Source: Erwinia sp. JUb26
GTDB lineage: Bacteria; Pseudomonadota; Gammaproteobacteria; Enterobacterales; Enterobacteriaceae
Direction of reading: 5' to 3'
DNA: 64,000 bases
Assembly: GCF_003751505.1 (NCBI RefSeq)
Contig: NZ_RJVB01000008.1
Coordinates: 1-64,000 of the forward strand
Shown: positions 52,079-61,974 of the stretch, in pieces
Layout of the letters: each line of letters opens with the position of its first letter
Numbering within the stretch: position 1 is the first letter of the stretch
Program-made: the position numbers and the translations under genes
Notes under the pieces: generated by a model
What the model was told of the DNA's origin: nothing
The model's database searches: none
The model's input: the letters and a program-made list of their open reading frames with translations, nothing else

Positions 52079-54421
52079 ATGAAACAAATTCGATTACTGG
52101 CGCAGTACTACGTTGATTTGATGGTCAAGCTGGGGCTGGTTCGCTTCTCTTTGCTGCTGGCTTCCGCCCTGGTGGTACTGGCAATGATTGTCCAGATGGC
52201 CGTGACCATGGTGCTTCGCGGGCATGTGGAAAGCATCGACGTGGTGCGATCGGTGTTTTTTGGCCTGCTGATTACGCCCTGGGCGGTATATTTCCTTTCG
52301 GTCGTTGTGGAGCAGCTGGAAGAGTCACGCCAGCGACTGGCGCGGCTGGTCGATAAGCTTGAGGAGATGCGCAACCGCGATCTCGAGCTGAATCAGCAAA
52401 TGAAGGAAAACATTACCCAGCTCAATCAGGAAATTGCCGATCGTATTAAGGCGGAAGAAGCGCGTCTGCAGGTAATGACCCGCCTGAAAGAGGAAATGGC
52501 ACGGCGTGAACAGGCGCAGATCGAACTGGAGCAGCAGTCAACCTTCCTGCGCTCGTTTCTGGACGCTTCGCCGGATCTGGTGTTCTACCGTAACGCCGAT
52601 CAGCAGTTTTCCGGCTGTAATCGGGCGATGGAACTGCTGACGGGGAAAAGTGAGAAGCAGCTCATTGGGTTAACCCCGAATGACGTCTACGACGACGATG
52701 CCGCGTTAAAAGTGTTGGAAACGGACGAAAAGGTTTTCCGCCACAACGTTTCTCTGACCTACGAGCAGTGGCTGCAGTATCCCGACGGCCGCAAAGCCTG
52801 CTTTGAGATCCGCAAAGTGCCTTATTACGACCGCGTGGGTAAACGCAGCGGTCTGATGGGCTTCGGACGCGATATAACGGAACGTAAGCGTTACCAGGAC
52901 GCGTTAGAGAATGCCAGCAGGGAGAAGACCACTTTTATCTCAACAATCAGCCACGAGCTTCGTACGCCGCTTAACGGCATTGTCGGGCTGAGCCGGATTC
53001 TGCTGGATACTCATTTAAACCCGGAACAGCTTAAGTATCTGAAAACCATTCACGTCTCTGCGATAACCCTTGGAAACATCTTCAACGATGTCATCGAGAT
53101 GGACAAAATCGAGCGTCGGAAGGTGCAGTTGGATAATCAGCCGCTTGATTTCACCGGCCTGCTGGCCGATCTGGAAAATCTCTCCGGCCTGCTGGCCGAG
53201 CCTAAGGGGCTGAAGTTTATCCTGCAGCCGGAACTTCCGCTGCCGCACAAAATTGTGGCGGACGGCACGCGCCTGCGGCAGATCCTGTGGAATCTGATCG
53301 GCAATGCGGTGAAGTTCACCCAGCGCGGCGAAATCGTCGTGCGGGTGGGCTATCGCGATGAAGACTGCCTGTGCTTTGAGGTGGAAGATTCCGGGATGGG
53401 TATTCCGCAGGATGAACAGGATAAGATCTTTGCCATGTACTATCAGGTGAAAGATCAGCGCGGCGGTAAACCGGCAACCGGCACCGGCATTGGCCTGGCG
53501 GTGTCCCGCCGTCTGGCGCAGGCCATGGGGGGTGATATCAGCGTTCGTAGCGCACAGGGGCAGGGTTCATGCTTTACGCTGACGCTGAATGCACCGCGGG
53601 TTGCGGAAGAGGTTGAGGACGAGCAGCCTGAAGACGATCTTCCATTGCCTGCGCTGCATGTGCTATTGGTGGAAGACATTGAGCTTAACGTGGTGGTGGC
53701 AAGATCGGTGCTGGAGAAACTCGGCAACAGCGTCGACGTGGCGATGACCGGGCAGGAAGCGCTGGATATGTTCGATCCGGATGAATTCGATCTGGTGCTG
53801 CTGGATATTCAGCTGCCGGATATGACCGGCCTGGATGTGGCGCGAGCTATTCATCAGCGTCATGCTGGTAAACAACTGCCGCCGCTGGTGGCGTTAACCG
53901 CCAACGTACTGAAGGACAAGCGGGAGTACCTGGATGCGGGCATGGACGATGTGCTGAGTAAACCTCTGGCGGTGCCTGCACTGACGGCGATGATTAAGAA
54001 ATACTGGGACTATCAAAGCGAGGAGCGGGTGATACCTGCGCAGGAGATCAATTTGGATGAGAAAAAACTGGCGCTGCTGGATGTCGTGATGCTGGAGCAG
54101 TACATCGAACTGGTTGGGCCGAAACTGATTCATCAGAGCCTGGAGATGTTTGAGAAAATGATGCCGGGTTACCTGGACGTATTGGATTCCAACATGATGG
54201 CCCGCGACCAGAAAGGCATTGCGGAAGAAGGACATAAGATCAAAGGTGCCGCGGGTTCCGTTGGGCTGGTGCATCTGCAGCAGATTGCCAAACAAATTCA
54301 AAGCCCTGAGCTACCTGCCTGGTGGGACAACGTTCAGGAGTGGATTGATGAGCTTAAACAGGAATGGCGCAATGACGTGAATGTTCTGCGTGAATGGGTT
54401 TTGGACGCTGAAAAAAAATGA
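52079..54421 (+). CDS. arcB: aerobic respiration hybrid sensor kinase ArcB
   Basis: ArcB senses the redox state of the quinone pool and phosphorylates ArcA when oxygen is low. The 780-residue protein has two membrane helices (about residues 22-47 and 58-77), a coiled-coil/PAS region with the redox cysteines Cys180 and Cys241, the kinase domain with His292 (ISHELRTPLNG), a receiver with Asp576 and an Hpt domain with His719. The first four positions equal those in E. coli; the Hpt His is two residues later. A possible -10 box TATGAT is at 52044-52049. The 3' end is overlapped by arcZ on the other strand. Confidence 0.98.
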   Translation: MKQIRLLAQYYVDLMVKLGLVRFSLLLASALVVLAMIVQMAVTMVLRGHVESIDVVRSVFFGLLITPWAVYFLSVVVEQLEESRQRLARLVDKLEEMRNRDLELNQQMKENITQLNQEIADRIKAEEARLQVMTRLKEEMARREQAQIELEQQSTFLRSFLDASPDLVFYRNADQQFSGCNRAMELLTGKSEKQLIGLTPNDVYDDDAALKVLETDEKVFRHNVSLTYEQWLQYPDGRKACFEIRKVPYYDRVGKRSGLMGFGRDITERKRYQDALENASREKTTFISTISHELRTPLNGIVGLSRILLDTHLNPEQLKYLKTIHVSAITLGNIFNDVIEMDKIERRKVQLDNQPLDFTGLLADLENLSGLLAEPKGLKFILQPELPLPHKIVADGTRLRQILWNLIGNAVKFTQRGEIVVRVGYRDEDCLCFEVEDSGMGIPQDEQDKIFAMYYQVKDQRGGKPATGTGIGLAVSRRLAQAMGGDISVRSAQGQGSCFTLTLNAPRVAEEVEDEQPEDDLPLPALHVLLVEDIELNVVVARSVLEKLGNSVDVAMTGQEALDMFDPDEFDLVLLDIQLPDMTGLDVARAIHQRHAGKQLPPLVALTANVLKDKREYLDAGMDDVLSKPLAVPALTAMIKKYWDYQSEERVIPAQEINLDEKKLALLDVVMLEQYIELVGPKLIHQSLEMFEKMMPGYLDVLDSNMMARDQKGIAEEGHKIKGAAGSVGLVHLQQIAKQIQSPELPAWWDNVQEWIDELKQEWRNDVNVLREWVLDAEKK

Positions 54422-54536
54422 CCCCGACCGAGGCCGGGGTGCGCGAATACTGCGCCAACACCAGGGAAAATGGAAACCCACGCTATTCTGATAATAATCG
54501 TCTGGAGCGCAGGCCGGGTATTGGGTAAAACTCTCA
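54411..54536 (-). ncRNA. arcZ: Hfq-dependent small RNA ArcZ
   Basis: ArcZ is a trans-acting RNA that raises rpoS translation and represses several mRNAs including flhDC. On the minus strand the sequence CCCTGGTGTTGGCGCAGTAT and the following TTCGCGCACCCCGG (54434-54466) match the processed 3' core of E. coli ArcZ. They run into the terminator stem ACCCCG / CGGGGT and eight T (54411-54418). The 3' end overlaps the arcB stop region antisense, as in E. coli. The 5' end is set from the known length (about 121 bases) and a TAAGGT -10-like box at 54543-54548; it may be off by several bases. Confidence 0.9.
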
Positions 54537-54754
54537 GCCACTACCTTAGCAAATCTAACATCACATGTTACCAGATTCATTAAAATGTGTGATGTTGAGC
54601 AGTGTTTGTAAATAGAAGACATCAAATTACTTTCTCAGTCAAGCAGGTAATTCATTTTGCTCTTTTTATGATGGATTATTGTACGATTGTTGTATTTTCC
54701 TCATCGGACATCTTGACGAGTAACGTGACGGAATCGAATTGCTGAAGTCCAATG

Positions 54755-54780
54755 GCTGAAACGCTATTTCAGCAGTTTTT
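54755..54780 (+). terminator. Rho-independent terminator, probably of arcB
   Basis: A perfect seven-base-pair stem (GCTGAAA / TTTCAGC) with a five-base loop is followed by AG and five T. It is 334 bases after the arcB stop, so arcB mRNA may carry a long 3' untranslated region antisense to the whole of ArcZ. Confidence 0.55.
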
Positions 54781-55195
54781 GTGGGTTTAATATATTGTAA
54801 GTGCTGTATTTTTTGTTGTTTTTGCTGAGTTTTACCGAAACGTTTTGGTTTCTGCTAGCACAAATCGCCATCGGCCAATCATGCAGCAGATAAATGCTGA
54901 CACAGTTCAGCAAGCGAAACGAGGCTGTTTATTAATAATCAGCATAAAAAAGACGCGCTTTTGTTTCGTTTATCGCTGGTTTTCTATTTCAAATTTTGTG
55001 CTTTCGAAATGTACTCAGTGAAATTTATAAGCAATGTAAATCAATTAAAAAATGATTTTCTCCGCCGGAGAGCGCCCGCCTTAAATGTATTAAACTATGG
55101 TGCACGATGGAACCGATTCCTGGATAAGTGCCGATTCCGCAAGCCCCAGACGAAAACAATCCGTATTGACGAGAGTATGATGATGGAGTCAACGA
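54781..55195 (+). promoter_or_regulatory. AT-rich region upstream of mtgA
   Basis: These 415 bases hold no supported gene; an 81-codon frame (54961-55206) overlaps mtgA and looks random. In E. coli elbB stands here between arcB and mtgA, and I see no trace of it. The mtgA promoter should lie within, with a GGAG ribosome site about 10 bases before ATG. Confidence 0.5.
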
Positions 55196-55921
55196 ATGAG
55201 CCGTAACCGACGTCCTCGCTGGATGTGGATAAAGAAAGTCGCGTTGCGTCTGCTGCTGGGCGTTATTGGTTTTTGGCTTGCGGGGATTGTGATCTTCGCT
55301 TTTATCCCTGTGCCGTTCTCTGCGGTGATGGTTGAAAGACAGCTTGGCTCCTGGCTACAGGGTAATTTTGATTATGTTGCTCATTCTGACTGGGTCGGCC
55401 GCGATGAAATATCTCCGTGGATGGCGCTGGCGGTGATGGCCTCTGAAGATCAAAAGTTTCCTACGCACTGGGGTTTTGACGTAGATGCAATTCAGTCGGT
55501 GCTGGACAACAACGGCGAAAACGCACGTATGCGCGGTGCTTCAACGCTGTCGCAGCAAACGGCAAAGAATTTGTTCCTCTGGGACGGACGTAGCTGGGTG
55601 CGAAAGGGGCTGGAAGCCGGGCTGACCGTCGGGATTGAAACGGTGTGGACTAAACGACGTATTCTGACCGTTTATCTGAATATTGCTGAGTTCGGTGACG
55701 GTGTCTTTGGCGTGGAAGAGGCGGCGCAGCGTTATTTCAATAAGCCGGCCAGCCGTTTGACGATGTCCGAAGCTGCGCTGCTGGCGGCCGTGCTGCCGAA
55801 CCCAATACGCTTTAAGGCGGCAGCGCCTTCAGGTTATGTCCGCCAGCGCCAGCAGTGGATCATGCGTCAGATGCGCCAGCTGGGTGGTGAAGCGTTTCTT
55901 TCCAGAAATCACCTGGATTAA
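55196..55921 (+). CDS. mtgA: monofunctional peptidoglycan glycosyltransferase MtgA
   Basis: MtgA polymerises lipid II into glycan strands without a transpeptidase domain. The 241-residue protein has one N-terminal membrane helix (about residues 17-38) and a GT51 domain with the catalytic Glu in [19 protein letters not shown] and motif [17 protein letters not shown]. The segment [22 protein letters not shown] is also present. Length is one residue short of E. coli MtgA. It is convergent with ptsO, 24 bases away. Confidence 0.97.
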   Translation: MSRNRRPRWMWIKKVALRLLLGVIGFWLAGIVIFAFIPVPFSAVMVERQLGSWLQGNFDYVAHSDWVGRDEISPWMALAVMASEDQKFPTHWGFDVDAIQSVLDNNGENARMRGASTLSQQTAKNLFLWDGRSWVRKGLEAGLTVGIETVWTKRRILTVYLNIAEFGDGVFGVEEAAQRYFNKPASRLTMSEAALLAAVLPNPIRFKAAAPSGYVRQRQQWIMRQMRQLGGEAFLSRNHLD

Positions 55922-55945
55922 CAGGCGGCTTCTGCAACAGGGGCA

Positions 55946-56218
55946 TTACTCTTCGTCGAATCCGGCGTTAAACAGTTCAATAACGGCTGCCAGCGCTTCG
56001 GCTTCCTGTGGGCCGCTTACCTCAATTTCGATATGTCCACCTTTGGCGGAATCGAGCATCAGCAGCGCAATGACGCTGCTGGCTTCGGCCTCCGTACCGC
56101 TTTCGTTTCTCAGCAGCACTTCAGCATCAAAACTCTGTACCAGCTCAAAAAGCTTCATCGCCGGGCGGGCGTGCATGCCCAACTTATTCCTGATTTCAAC
56201 GGTTTGCTTAACGGTCAT
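55946..56218 (-). CDS. ptsO: nitrogen-related phosphocarrier NPr
   Basis: NPr is the HPr-like protein of the nitrogen phosphotransfer system and passes phosphate from PtsP to PtsN. The 90-residue protein carries the phosphorylated His16 in [10 protein letters not shown]. Ser in the regulatory region [15 protein letters not shown] is as in HPr-like proteins. Its start overlaps the rapZ stop by four bases. It is the last gene of the rpoN cluster. Confidence 0.97.
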   Translation of the reverse strand: MTVKQTVEIRNKLGMHARPAMKLFELVQSFDAEVLLRNESGTEAEASSVIALLMLDSAKGGHIEIEVSGPQEAEALAAVIELFNAGFDEE

Positions 56219-57069
56219 GATTTACGTTTTTCCAGCGTACGGTGACGGGACTGCACGTTTTTACCACGGGAACGGAAGTAGTCGGCTAACTGCTCTGCGA
56301 TGTATACCGAACGGTGTTTACCGCCGGTACAGCCAATCGCCACGGTCAGATAGCTGCGATTGTTGGTTTCCAGCATCGGCAGCCACAGTTCCAGATAGCT
56401 GCGCGTCTGATAGATAAAATTATGCACTTCGGTATGGCGATCGAGAAACGCTGCCACCGGACGATCGAGGCCGGTCATCGGACGCAGCTTTGGATCCCAG
56501 TGCGGGTTCGGCAGAAAGCGAACATCAAAGACATAATCGGCATCAATCGGAATACCGTGCTTAAAGCCAAATGACTCAAACACCATCGTCAGTTCGCGCT
56601 CACGCTTGCCCAGCAGGCGGGTTCTCAGCATTTCGGCCAGTTCATGAACGGACATTTCCGAGGTGTCGATGATCAGGTCGGCGCGGGAACGCAGCGGTTC
56701 AAGCAGATCGCTCTCTTCATCAATTGCGCTTTCCAGTGACAGATTTTTGCTGGAAAGGGGATGCAGGCGGCGGGTATCACTGTAGCGACGGATCAGCGTG
56801 TTGCGATCGGCATCCAGGAACAAAAGCTGCGGCGAAAAGCAGTCGGGAAGATTATTCAGCGCCGTTTCAAAAACTTCGGGGGATTCCGGCATATTACGCA
56901 CGTCAATACTGACCGCAGCAGACATATTGCGTTCAGAGAGCGAATTGGCGAGATCGGGCAGCAAGACCACGGGAAGGTTGTCCACGCAGTAGAAGCCCAT
57001 ATCCTCCAGTGCGCGTAACGCCACGGATTTACCTGAACCGGAACGACCGCTGACGATCATCAGCACCAT
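56215..57069 (-). CDS. rapZ: RNase adapter protein RapZ
   Basis: RapZ binds the small RNA GlmZ and recruits RNase E, setting glucosamine-6-phosphate synthase levels. The 284-residue protein has the Walker A motif GRSGSGKS (residues 8-15) and a basic C-terminal region with [17 protein letters not shown] and the tail [15 protein letters not shown] that binds RNA. The start [11 protein letters not shown] was chosen over a frame five codons longer. It overlaps ptsO by four bases. Confidence 0.97.
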   Translation of the reverse strand: MVLMIVSGRSGSGKSVALRALEDMGFYCVDNLPVVLLPDLANSLSERNMSAAVSIDVRNMPESPEVFETALNNLPDCFSPQLLFLDADRNTLIRRYSDTRRLHPLSSKNLSLESAIDEESDLLEPLRSRADLIIDTSEMSVHELAEMLRTRLLGKRERELTMVFESFGFKHGIPIDADYVFDVRFLPNPHWDPKLRPMTGLDRPVAAFLDRHTEVHNFIYQTRSYLELWLPMLETNNRSYLTVAIGCTGGKHRSVYIAEQLADYFRSRGKNVQSRHRTLEKRKS

Positions 57070-57130
57070 TAACTCTTCCCCCAATTTAACCTGTTACCAC
57101 GGATAGCGTGGTGAATGTACTACAGCTGGC

Positions 57131-57607
57131 TTAATCGTGATCTTCCGTGATGATCTCGTACAGCTCTTCATCGCTCTGAGCCGCGCGCAGGCGTCGGCAA
57201 ACCGTTTTATCGGCCAGACGTTTTGCCACCAGCGAAAGCGTATGCAGGTGAGTCTTACACTGGTCTGCCGGAACCAGCAGGGCGAACAACAAATCCACTG
57301 GCTGATTATCAATCGCGTCAAAGGCAATCGGCTGATCCAGGTGGATAAATACGCCAACCGCACGCAGCGTATCTTCGAGTAATTTTCCGTGCGGGATCGC
57401 AATCCCGTTACCAATACCCGTACTGCCCATTCTTTCGCGCGTCAGAATCGCTTCAAAAATGGTCTGATGCGGAAGGTTAAGCTGTTTGGCCGCCAGTTCA
57501 CTGATAATTTCCAGTGCCCGTTTTTTACTCTGGCAGTGTACACCGTTTCGGGTGCAGGACAGGTTCAGGACCGAGCCCAGTTCCAGTTTCAGATCGTTGT
57601 TCATCAT
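57131..57607 (-). CDS. ptsN: PTS IIA-like nitrogen-regulatory protein PtsN
   Basis: PtsN (EIIA-Ntr) ends the nitrogen phosphotransfer chain and controls potassium transport and other targets. The 158-residue protein has the phosphorylated His73 in NGIAIPHGKL. It is a few residues shorter at the C-terminus than E. coli PtsN (163). ATG codons occur in tandem at the start, so residue 2 may be the true start. It belongs to the rpoN-hpf-ptsN-rapZ-ptsO set. Confidence 0.96.
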   Translation of the reverse strand: MMNNDLKLELGSVLNLSCTRNGVHCQSKKRALEIISELAAKQLNLPHQTIFEAILTRERMGSTGIGNGIAIPHGKLLEDTLRAVGVFIHLDQPIAFDAIDNQPVDLLFALLVPADQCKTHLHTLSLVAKRLADKTVCRRLRAAQSDEELYEIITEDHD

Positions 57608-57686
57608 AGTTTCACTTACGTGTTCACATCCGCATGGCGGTTAACTTCAGCCGTTTTACTGGCCATTGTTTACCCCAGATTGATTA

Positions 57687-57717
57687 GCGGCTCGTACCTT
57701 ATCAAGAGACGAGCCGC
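57687..57717 (-). other. hairpin between hpf and ptsN
   Basis: A perfect nine-base-pair stem (GCGGCTCGT / ACGAGCCGC) lies in the 170-base gap. There is no T run, so it may be an mRNA processing or stabilising element within the operon. Confidence 0.55.
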
Positions 57718-57777
57718 CGCTGACTTTAGCTTAACCCGATGTGGGAAGCTGCAGAAACAATCAGCGCAGGGTGAAAT

Positions 57778-58065
57778 TTAGTGTTGTTTAAGCTTATCTT
57801 TGTGTTTATTTAACTGGCGAGCCAGCTTATCAACCAGGCCGTCAATCGCCGCGTACATATCTTTTTCTTCTGCGGTTGCATGCAACTCCCCGCCATTCAC
57901 ATGCAGCGTCGCATCTGCAATTTGAGTCACTTTTTCCACCTTCAGAACAATATAGACCTGATTAATCCGGTCAAAGTAGTGTTCTAATTTACCGAATTTC
58001 GCCGTCACAAATTCGCGCAGTGCCTCGGTAATTTCAACGTTTAGTCCAGTGATATTGAGTTGCAT
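57778..58065 (-). CDS. hpf: ribosome hibernation promoting factor
   Basis: HPF binds the decoding site of idle ribosomes and helps form 100S dimers in stationary phase. The 95-residue short form has MQLNITGLNVEITEALREFV and the basic/acidic pattern up to LARQLNKHKDKLKQH. It follows rpoN by 22 bases, as across enteric bacteria. Confidence 0.97.
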   Translation of the reverse strand: MQLNITGLNVEITEALREFVTAKFGKLEHYFDRINQVYIVLKVEKVTQIADATLHVNGGELHATAEEKDMYAAIDGLVDKLARQLNKHKDKLKQH

Positions 58066-58087
58066 GATGTCTTCCTTCTCAGTTCTT

Positions 58088-59521
58088 TCAGACCAGCTGT
58101 TTACGCTGGTTTGATGGCGGGATGGATAAAGACTCTCGATATTTTGCCACAGTACGTCGCGCGACCATAATTCCCTGCTCGGAAAGCAAAGAGGTTAGCT
58201 TGCTGTCGCTCAGCGGCTTGGCGGGATTTTCCGCCGAAATTAATTTCCTCACCAGCGCCCGGATAGCGGTTGAAGAGGCTTCGCCGCCACCTTCAGTGCT
58301 CACGTGGCTGGAGAAAAAATACTTCAGCTCAAATATACCGCGCGGGCTGTGCAGGTACTTCTGCGTTGTGACGCGCGATATTGTTGATTCATGCATATCG
58401 ACTGCGCTGGCTATGTCTGCCAGTACCATCGGCCGCATATGCTCTTCACCCTGCTCGAAAAATGCCTGCTGCTGATCGACGATACAGCGGGTCACTTTTA
58501 ACAGCGTGTCGTTGCGGCTCTCAAGGCTTTTGATCAGCCATTTTGCTTCCTGCAAATTACTCCGGATAAACTGTGAATCGCTGTCGTTACGGGTGGAGCC
58601 ACCCAGCGCAGCATAGTGCTGGTTGATCTTCAGACGCGGCACGCTGTCAGCATTAAGCTCAACGGTCCAGCGAATGCCGACTTTGCGTACCAGCACATCA
58701 GGGATAACGTATTCAGGTTCCTGAGTATTAATCGACTGGCCCGGACGCGGATCGAGTGACTGGATCAGCTGTACTGCGCCTTTCAGTACCTCTTCTTTTA
58801 GCCGGGTTAAACGCATCAGGCTGCGGAAATCATGGTTAGCCAGCAGATCGAGATGATCGCTCACGATCAGACGCGCTTCTTTTAGCAGCGGCAGATCGTC
58901 AGGGAACTGAGAAAGCTGGACCAGCAGGCAGTCGCGCAGATCGCGGGCGCACACGCCTACCGGATCGAATCGCTGTACGCGTTTCAGCACGGCTTCAACT
59001 TCATCCATGCTGAGTTCTTCATTGCCCATGCTGTCGAGGATATCGTCCAGCGGGATGGTCAGATAGCCGGTTTCATCCACGGCATCGACGATCGAGGTGG
59101 CGATAGCGCGATCGGTATCGGTAAACGGCGTGAGTTCCACCTGCCACATCAGATAATCCTGCAGCGACTGGGTGGTTTCCCCCTGATACACCGGCAGTTC
59201 GTCGTCGTGATAGTCGGTACCGGTACCGGAAGGCGTGCCCGCGGTGTAAATTTCATCCCAGGTGGCATCAAGCGGCAGTTCTTCAGGCATATCCTTTTGC
59301 TCTAGCGCTTCCCGCGTATCCAGCGCTTCGGTTTCCTGATATTCGCGGGAGTCGATCTCCTCATGAACATCACTCTGCTCGAGCAACGGGTTGCTTTCCA
59401 GCGCCAGCTGAATTTCCTGCTGTAGTTCAAGCGTAGAGAGTTGCAGCAGACGAATGGCCTGCTGCAACTGTGGCGTCATGGCAAGCTGTTGGCTCAGCCT
59501 GAGTTGTAAACCTTGCTTCAT
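58088..59521 (-). CDS. rpoN: RNA polymerase sigma-54 factor
   Basis: RpoN directs RNA polymerase to -24/-12 promoters, which need enhancer-binding activators such as NtrC. The 477-residue protein has the Gln-rich activator-interacting region I (residues 1-50), an acidic region II (about 50-115), the core-binding region, a helix-turn-helix (about 367-386) and the RpoN box [10 protein letters not shown] (454-463). It follows lptB by 46 bases. Confidence 0.98.
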   Translation of the reverse strand: MKQGLQLRLSQQLAMTPQLQQAIRLLQLSTLELQQEIQLALESNPLLEQSDVHEEIDSREYQETEALDTREALEQKDMPEELPLDATWDEIYTAGTPSGTGTDYHDDELPVYQGETTQSLQDYLMWQVELTPFTDTDRAIATSIVDAVDETGYLTIPLDDILDSMGNEELSMDEVEAVLKRVQRFDPVGVCARDLRDCLLVQLSQFPDDLPLLKEARLIVSDHLDLLANHDFRSLMRLTRLKEEVLKGAVQLIQSLDPRPGQSINTQEPEYVIPDVLVRKVGIRWTVELNADSVPRLKINQHYAALGGSTRNDSDSQFIRSNLQEAKWLIKSLESRNDTLLKVTRCIVDQQQAFFEQGEEHMRPMVLADIASAVDMHESTISRVTTQKYLHSPRGIFELKYFFSSHVSTEGGGEASSTAIRALVRKLISAENPAKPLSDSKLTSLLSEQGIMVARRTVAKYRESLSIPPSNQRKQLV

Positions 59522-59567
59522 ATTCAGGATAGTAATTCCCTAAAAAACAAACCTAATGGACACCTTA

Positions 59568-60293
59568 TCAGAGTCTGAACTCTTCGCCCAGGTAGACGCG
59601 TTTCACCTGTTCGTCGGCAAGGATTTCTTCAGGCGTTCCGTGTGCGATGAGGTGTCCCTGGCTGACGATATAAGCGCGCTCACATACCGCCAGCGTTTCG
59701 CGGACGTTGTGGTCGGTTATTAGTACGCCAAGTCCGCTATCACGAAGATGCTCGATAATCTTTTTAATATCAATAACGGAAATGGGGTCAACCCCGGCAA
59801 AAGGTTCATCCAGCAGGATAAATTTAGGATTTGCAGCCAGCGCACGGGCAATTTCTACCCTGCGGCGTTCACCGCCGGAAAGCGCCTGGCCGAGGCTGTC
59901 GCGCAGATGCTCGATGTGGAATTCGGCCATTAGCTCGTTGGCGCGATCTTCCCGCTGTTCGCTGGTCAGATCGTCACGGATTTGCAGGACCGCCATCAGA
60001 TTATCGTAAACGCTCAGACGGCGGAAGATGGAGGCTTCCTGAGGGAGATAGCCAATACCCCTGCGTGCGCGTGCGTGCAGCGGCAGGATACTGATATCTT
60101 CATCATCAATCACGATACGGCCTGCGTCACGCGGTACTATGCCGACCACCATATAAAAGGTGGTCGTTTTGCCGGCTCCGTTGGGGCCCAGCAGTCCGAC
60201 AATCTCGCCGGATTTCACTTCCAGACTGACGTCTTCAACCACACGGCGGCCTTTGTAGGCCTTCGCCAGGTTTTCCGCAATTAACGTTGCCAT
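59568..60293 (-). CDS. lptB: lipopolysaccharide export ATPase LptB
   Basis: LptB powers extraction of lipopolysaccharide from the inner membrane with LptFG. The 241-residue protein has Walker [10 protein letters not shown] (36-44), signature LSGGERRR (138-145), Walker [13 protein letters not shown] (158-169) and the switch His in [11 protein letters not shown]. It starts five bases after lptA. Confidence 0.98.
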   Translation of the reverse strand: MATLIAENLAKAYKGRRVVEDVSLEVKSGEIVGLLGPNGAGKTTTFYMVVGIVPRDAGRIVIDDEDISILPLHARARRGIGYLPQEASIFRRLSVYDNLMAVLQIRDDLTSEQREDRANELMAEFHIEHLRDSLGQALSGGERRRVEIARALAANPKFILLDEPFAGVDPISVIDIKKIIEHLRDSGLGVLITDHNVRETLAVCERAYIVSQGHLIAHGTPEEILADEQVKRVYLGEEFRL

Positions 60294-60298
60294 GTTGG

Positions 60299-60847
60299 TT
60301 AGTTACTCTTTTTCTGACCGTTAGACGGTGTGCTTTTATCCTGCAGCTGTGACGGCACAAGCACGGTTGTGACACGTTTGCCGCTGCTGCCGTAGGCCTG
60401 CATTTTCTGCTCTTTCACCAGATAGGTAATGCGATCGCCTTTCACATTGCTGTCCAGCTGCTCCAGATAGGCATTTCCGGTCAGCTCAACCAGATCTTTT
60501 TCCAGCTCATAGTGCATTTTCTGCGCGTGGCCCTGAACCGGTTTGCCGTTGTCCTGCATCTGATAGAACGTGGCGGGATTGCCATAAGCATCGACGATGG
60601 TTTTCTTGCTGTCGCCGCCAGGACGGGTGACCACCACTTTATCGGCGGTGATCTTGATCGATCCCTGGGTGACGATCACTTTACCGGTGAAGGTGGCCAC
60701 ATTGCCCTGCATATCCAGCGCCTGATTTTCCGAGTCGACGTTGACCGGCTTATCGGAATCTCCGGTCAGCGCCAGAGCGGGTAAGCTGGCAGCCAGAAGC
60801 AGAGATGCCGTCAGTAACTTAAGGCTGTTGTTCATTTTGAATTTCAT
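60299..60847 (-). CDS. lptA: lipopolysaccharide transport periplasmic protein LptA
   Basis: LptA polymerises into the periplasmic bridge that carries lipopolysaccharide from LptC to LptD. The 182-residue precursor starts at [12 protein letters not shown]; its signal peptide ends near ALA (about residue 27). The OstA-type beta fold has [19 protein letters not shown]-like and [17 protein letters not shown] segments. It overlaps lptC by 29 bases, an overlap also known in E. coli. Confidence 0.97.
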   Translation of the reverse strand: MKFKMNNSLKLLTASLLLAASLPALALTGDSDKPVNVDSENQALDMQGNVATFTGKVIVTQGSIKITADKVVVTRPGGDSKKTIVDAYGNPATFYQMQDNGKPVQGHAQKMHYELEKDLVELTGNAYLEQLDSNVKGDRITYLVKEQKMQAYGSSGKRVTTVLVPSQLQDKSTPSNGQKKSN

Positions 60848-61394
60848 AAGATGTTTTGACCTTTTCAATCAACTCGGCAGTTTTCTTCCGTAAATTTCCG
60901 CGCATCTTCATTCCCGTAGAGTTAAAGCTGCGGCCATAAAGCGTAACCCGATCGTTTGAGGTGACATCCTGAGTGGTCAGATTCACCAGCGCGTTATCGG
61001 TTTTAATTTTTTCCAGCTGCGCATCCTTCGTCAGGCTGTTTACTTCGACATTGCCGTACAGATACAGCATGCGATCGTTAGTGAGCTTGGCTTTATCGGC
61101 GCGCACCGACCAGGTCGCCACTTTGTTTTCATCGTAAGTCGTCATCTTCGGGTTGTCGAACCAGCTAATGGCGTCAGCGGAAAAGTAAGTGACCTTGTCG
61201 GATACCAGCCGGTAGCTGAGTCCACCCTCGGGGTTGTAGACGACAGTATGCGAATTATCGCTCAGATAGGTGGGTTCACTATCGTTGTTACTGACCGTCG
61301 CATCCCCGTTATCCGAGTCAGCCAGATTCCAGCCAATCAAAATGATGGCGATCAGCGTCAGTAACAGTGTAATCCAGCGTCTTGTTTTACTCAT
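60819..61394 (-). CDS. lptC: lipopolysaccharide export protein LptC
   Basis: LptC is anchored in the inner membrane by one helix (residues 7-25) and hands lipopolysaccharide from LptB2FG to LptA. The 191-residue protein has SYRLVSDKVTYFSADAISWFD-like and LYGNVEVNSLTKDAQL segments typical of the family. It overlaps kdsC by four bases and lptA by 29, so the three are coupled. Confidence 0.97.
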   Translation of the reverse strand: MSKTRRWITLLLTLIAIILIGWNLADSDNGDATVSNNDSEPTYLSDNSHTVVYNPEGGLSYRLVSDKVTYFSADAISWFDNPKMTTYDENKVATWSVRADKAKLTNDRMLYLYGNVEVNSLTKDAQLEKIKTDNALVNLTTQDVTSNDRVTLYGRSFNSTGMKMRGNLRKKTAELIEKVKTSYEIQNEQQP

Positions 61395-61957
61395 ACAGAC
61401 TGCCCTATGGCCTTATCAAACGTACCCTGAGCAATTAAGATCAGGTCGCAAAGTTCCCGAACGGCACCACGACCACCGGCAATTCGGGTCACGTAGTCGG
61501 CTTTAGGGAGCAGAACCGGATGTGCATCGGCAACGGCTACGCTCAGGCCAACCTGGGCCATAACCGGCCAGTCAATCAGGTCATCGCCGATGTAGGCGAC
61601 CTGACTGGCATTCAGCGCTAGTTTATCCAGAAGTTCGCGGAAGGCCAAAGTCTTATCAGACTGGCCCTGGTAAAGATGGGTAATTCCCAGCGTCGCACAG
61701 CGATCTTCCAGCAGCTTTGCCTTGCGGCCGGTAATAATCGCCACCTCGACGTCCGAGGTCAGCAGGCAGCGAATACCGTACCCGTCACGGACATTGAATG
61801 CTTTCAGCTCTTCACCGTTGTTACCCTGATAGATCACGCCATCAGACATCACCCCATCGACATCGCAAATCAGCAGTTTAATCTGTTGAGCCCGTGCCAT
61901 GACCTGCTCACTGACCGGGCCATAACAGGTCTCAACGGCGGCGGCTGGATTACTCAT
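61391..61957 (-). CDS. kdsC: 3-deoxy-D-manno-octulosonate 8-phosphate phosphatase
   Basis: KdsC removes phosphate from KDO 8-phosphate to give KDO for lipopolysaccharide. The 188-residue HAD-superfamily protein has the catalytic DVDGVMSDG (nucleophile Asp first) and GDDLIDWPVM. The start at MSNPAAAVETCYGP fits the E. coli length of 188 exactly; a frame seven codons longer is not conserved. It lies 17 bases after kdsD. Confidence 0.97.
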   Translation of the reverse strand: MSNPAAAVETCYGPVSEQVMARAQQIKLLICDVDGVMSDGVIYQGNNGEELKAFNVRDGYGIRCLLTSDVEVAIITGRKAKLLEDRCATLGITHLYQGQSDKTLAFRELLDKLALNASQVAYIGDDLIDWPVMAQVGLSVAVADAHPVLLPKADYVTRIAGGRGAVRELCDLILIAQGTFDKAIGQSV

Positions 61958-61974
61958 TATCGCTATATTCCTTA

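Noticed and set aside
54961-55206. 81-codon frame before mtgA
   Set aside because: It overlaps the mtgA start and shows no similarity to ElbB, the protein found here in E. coli.
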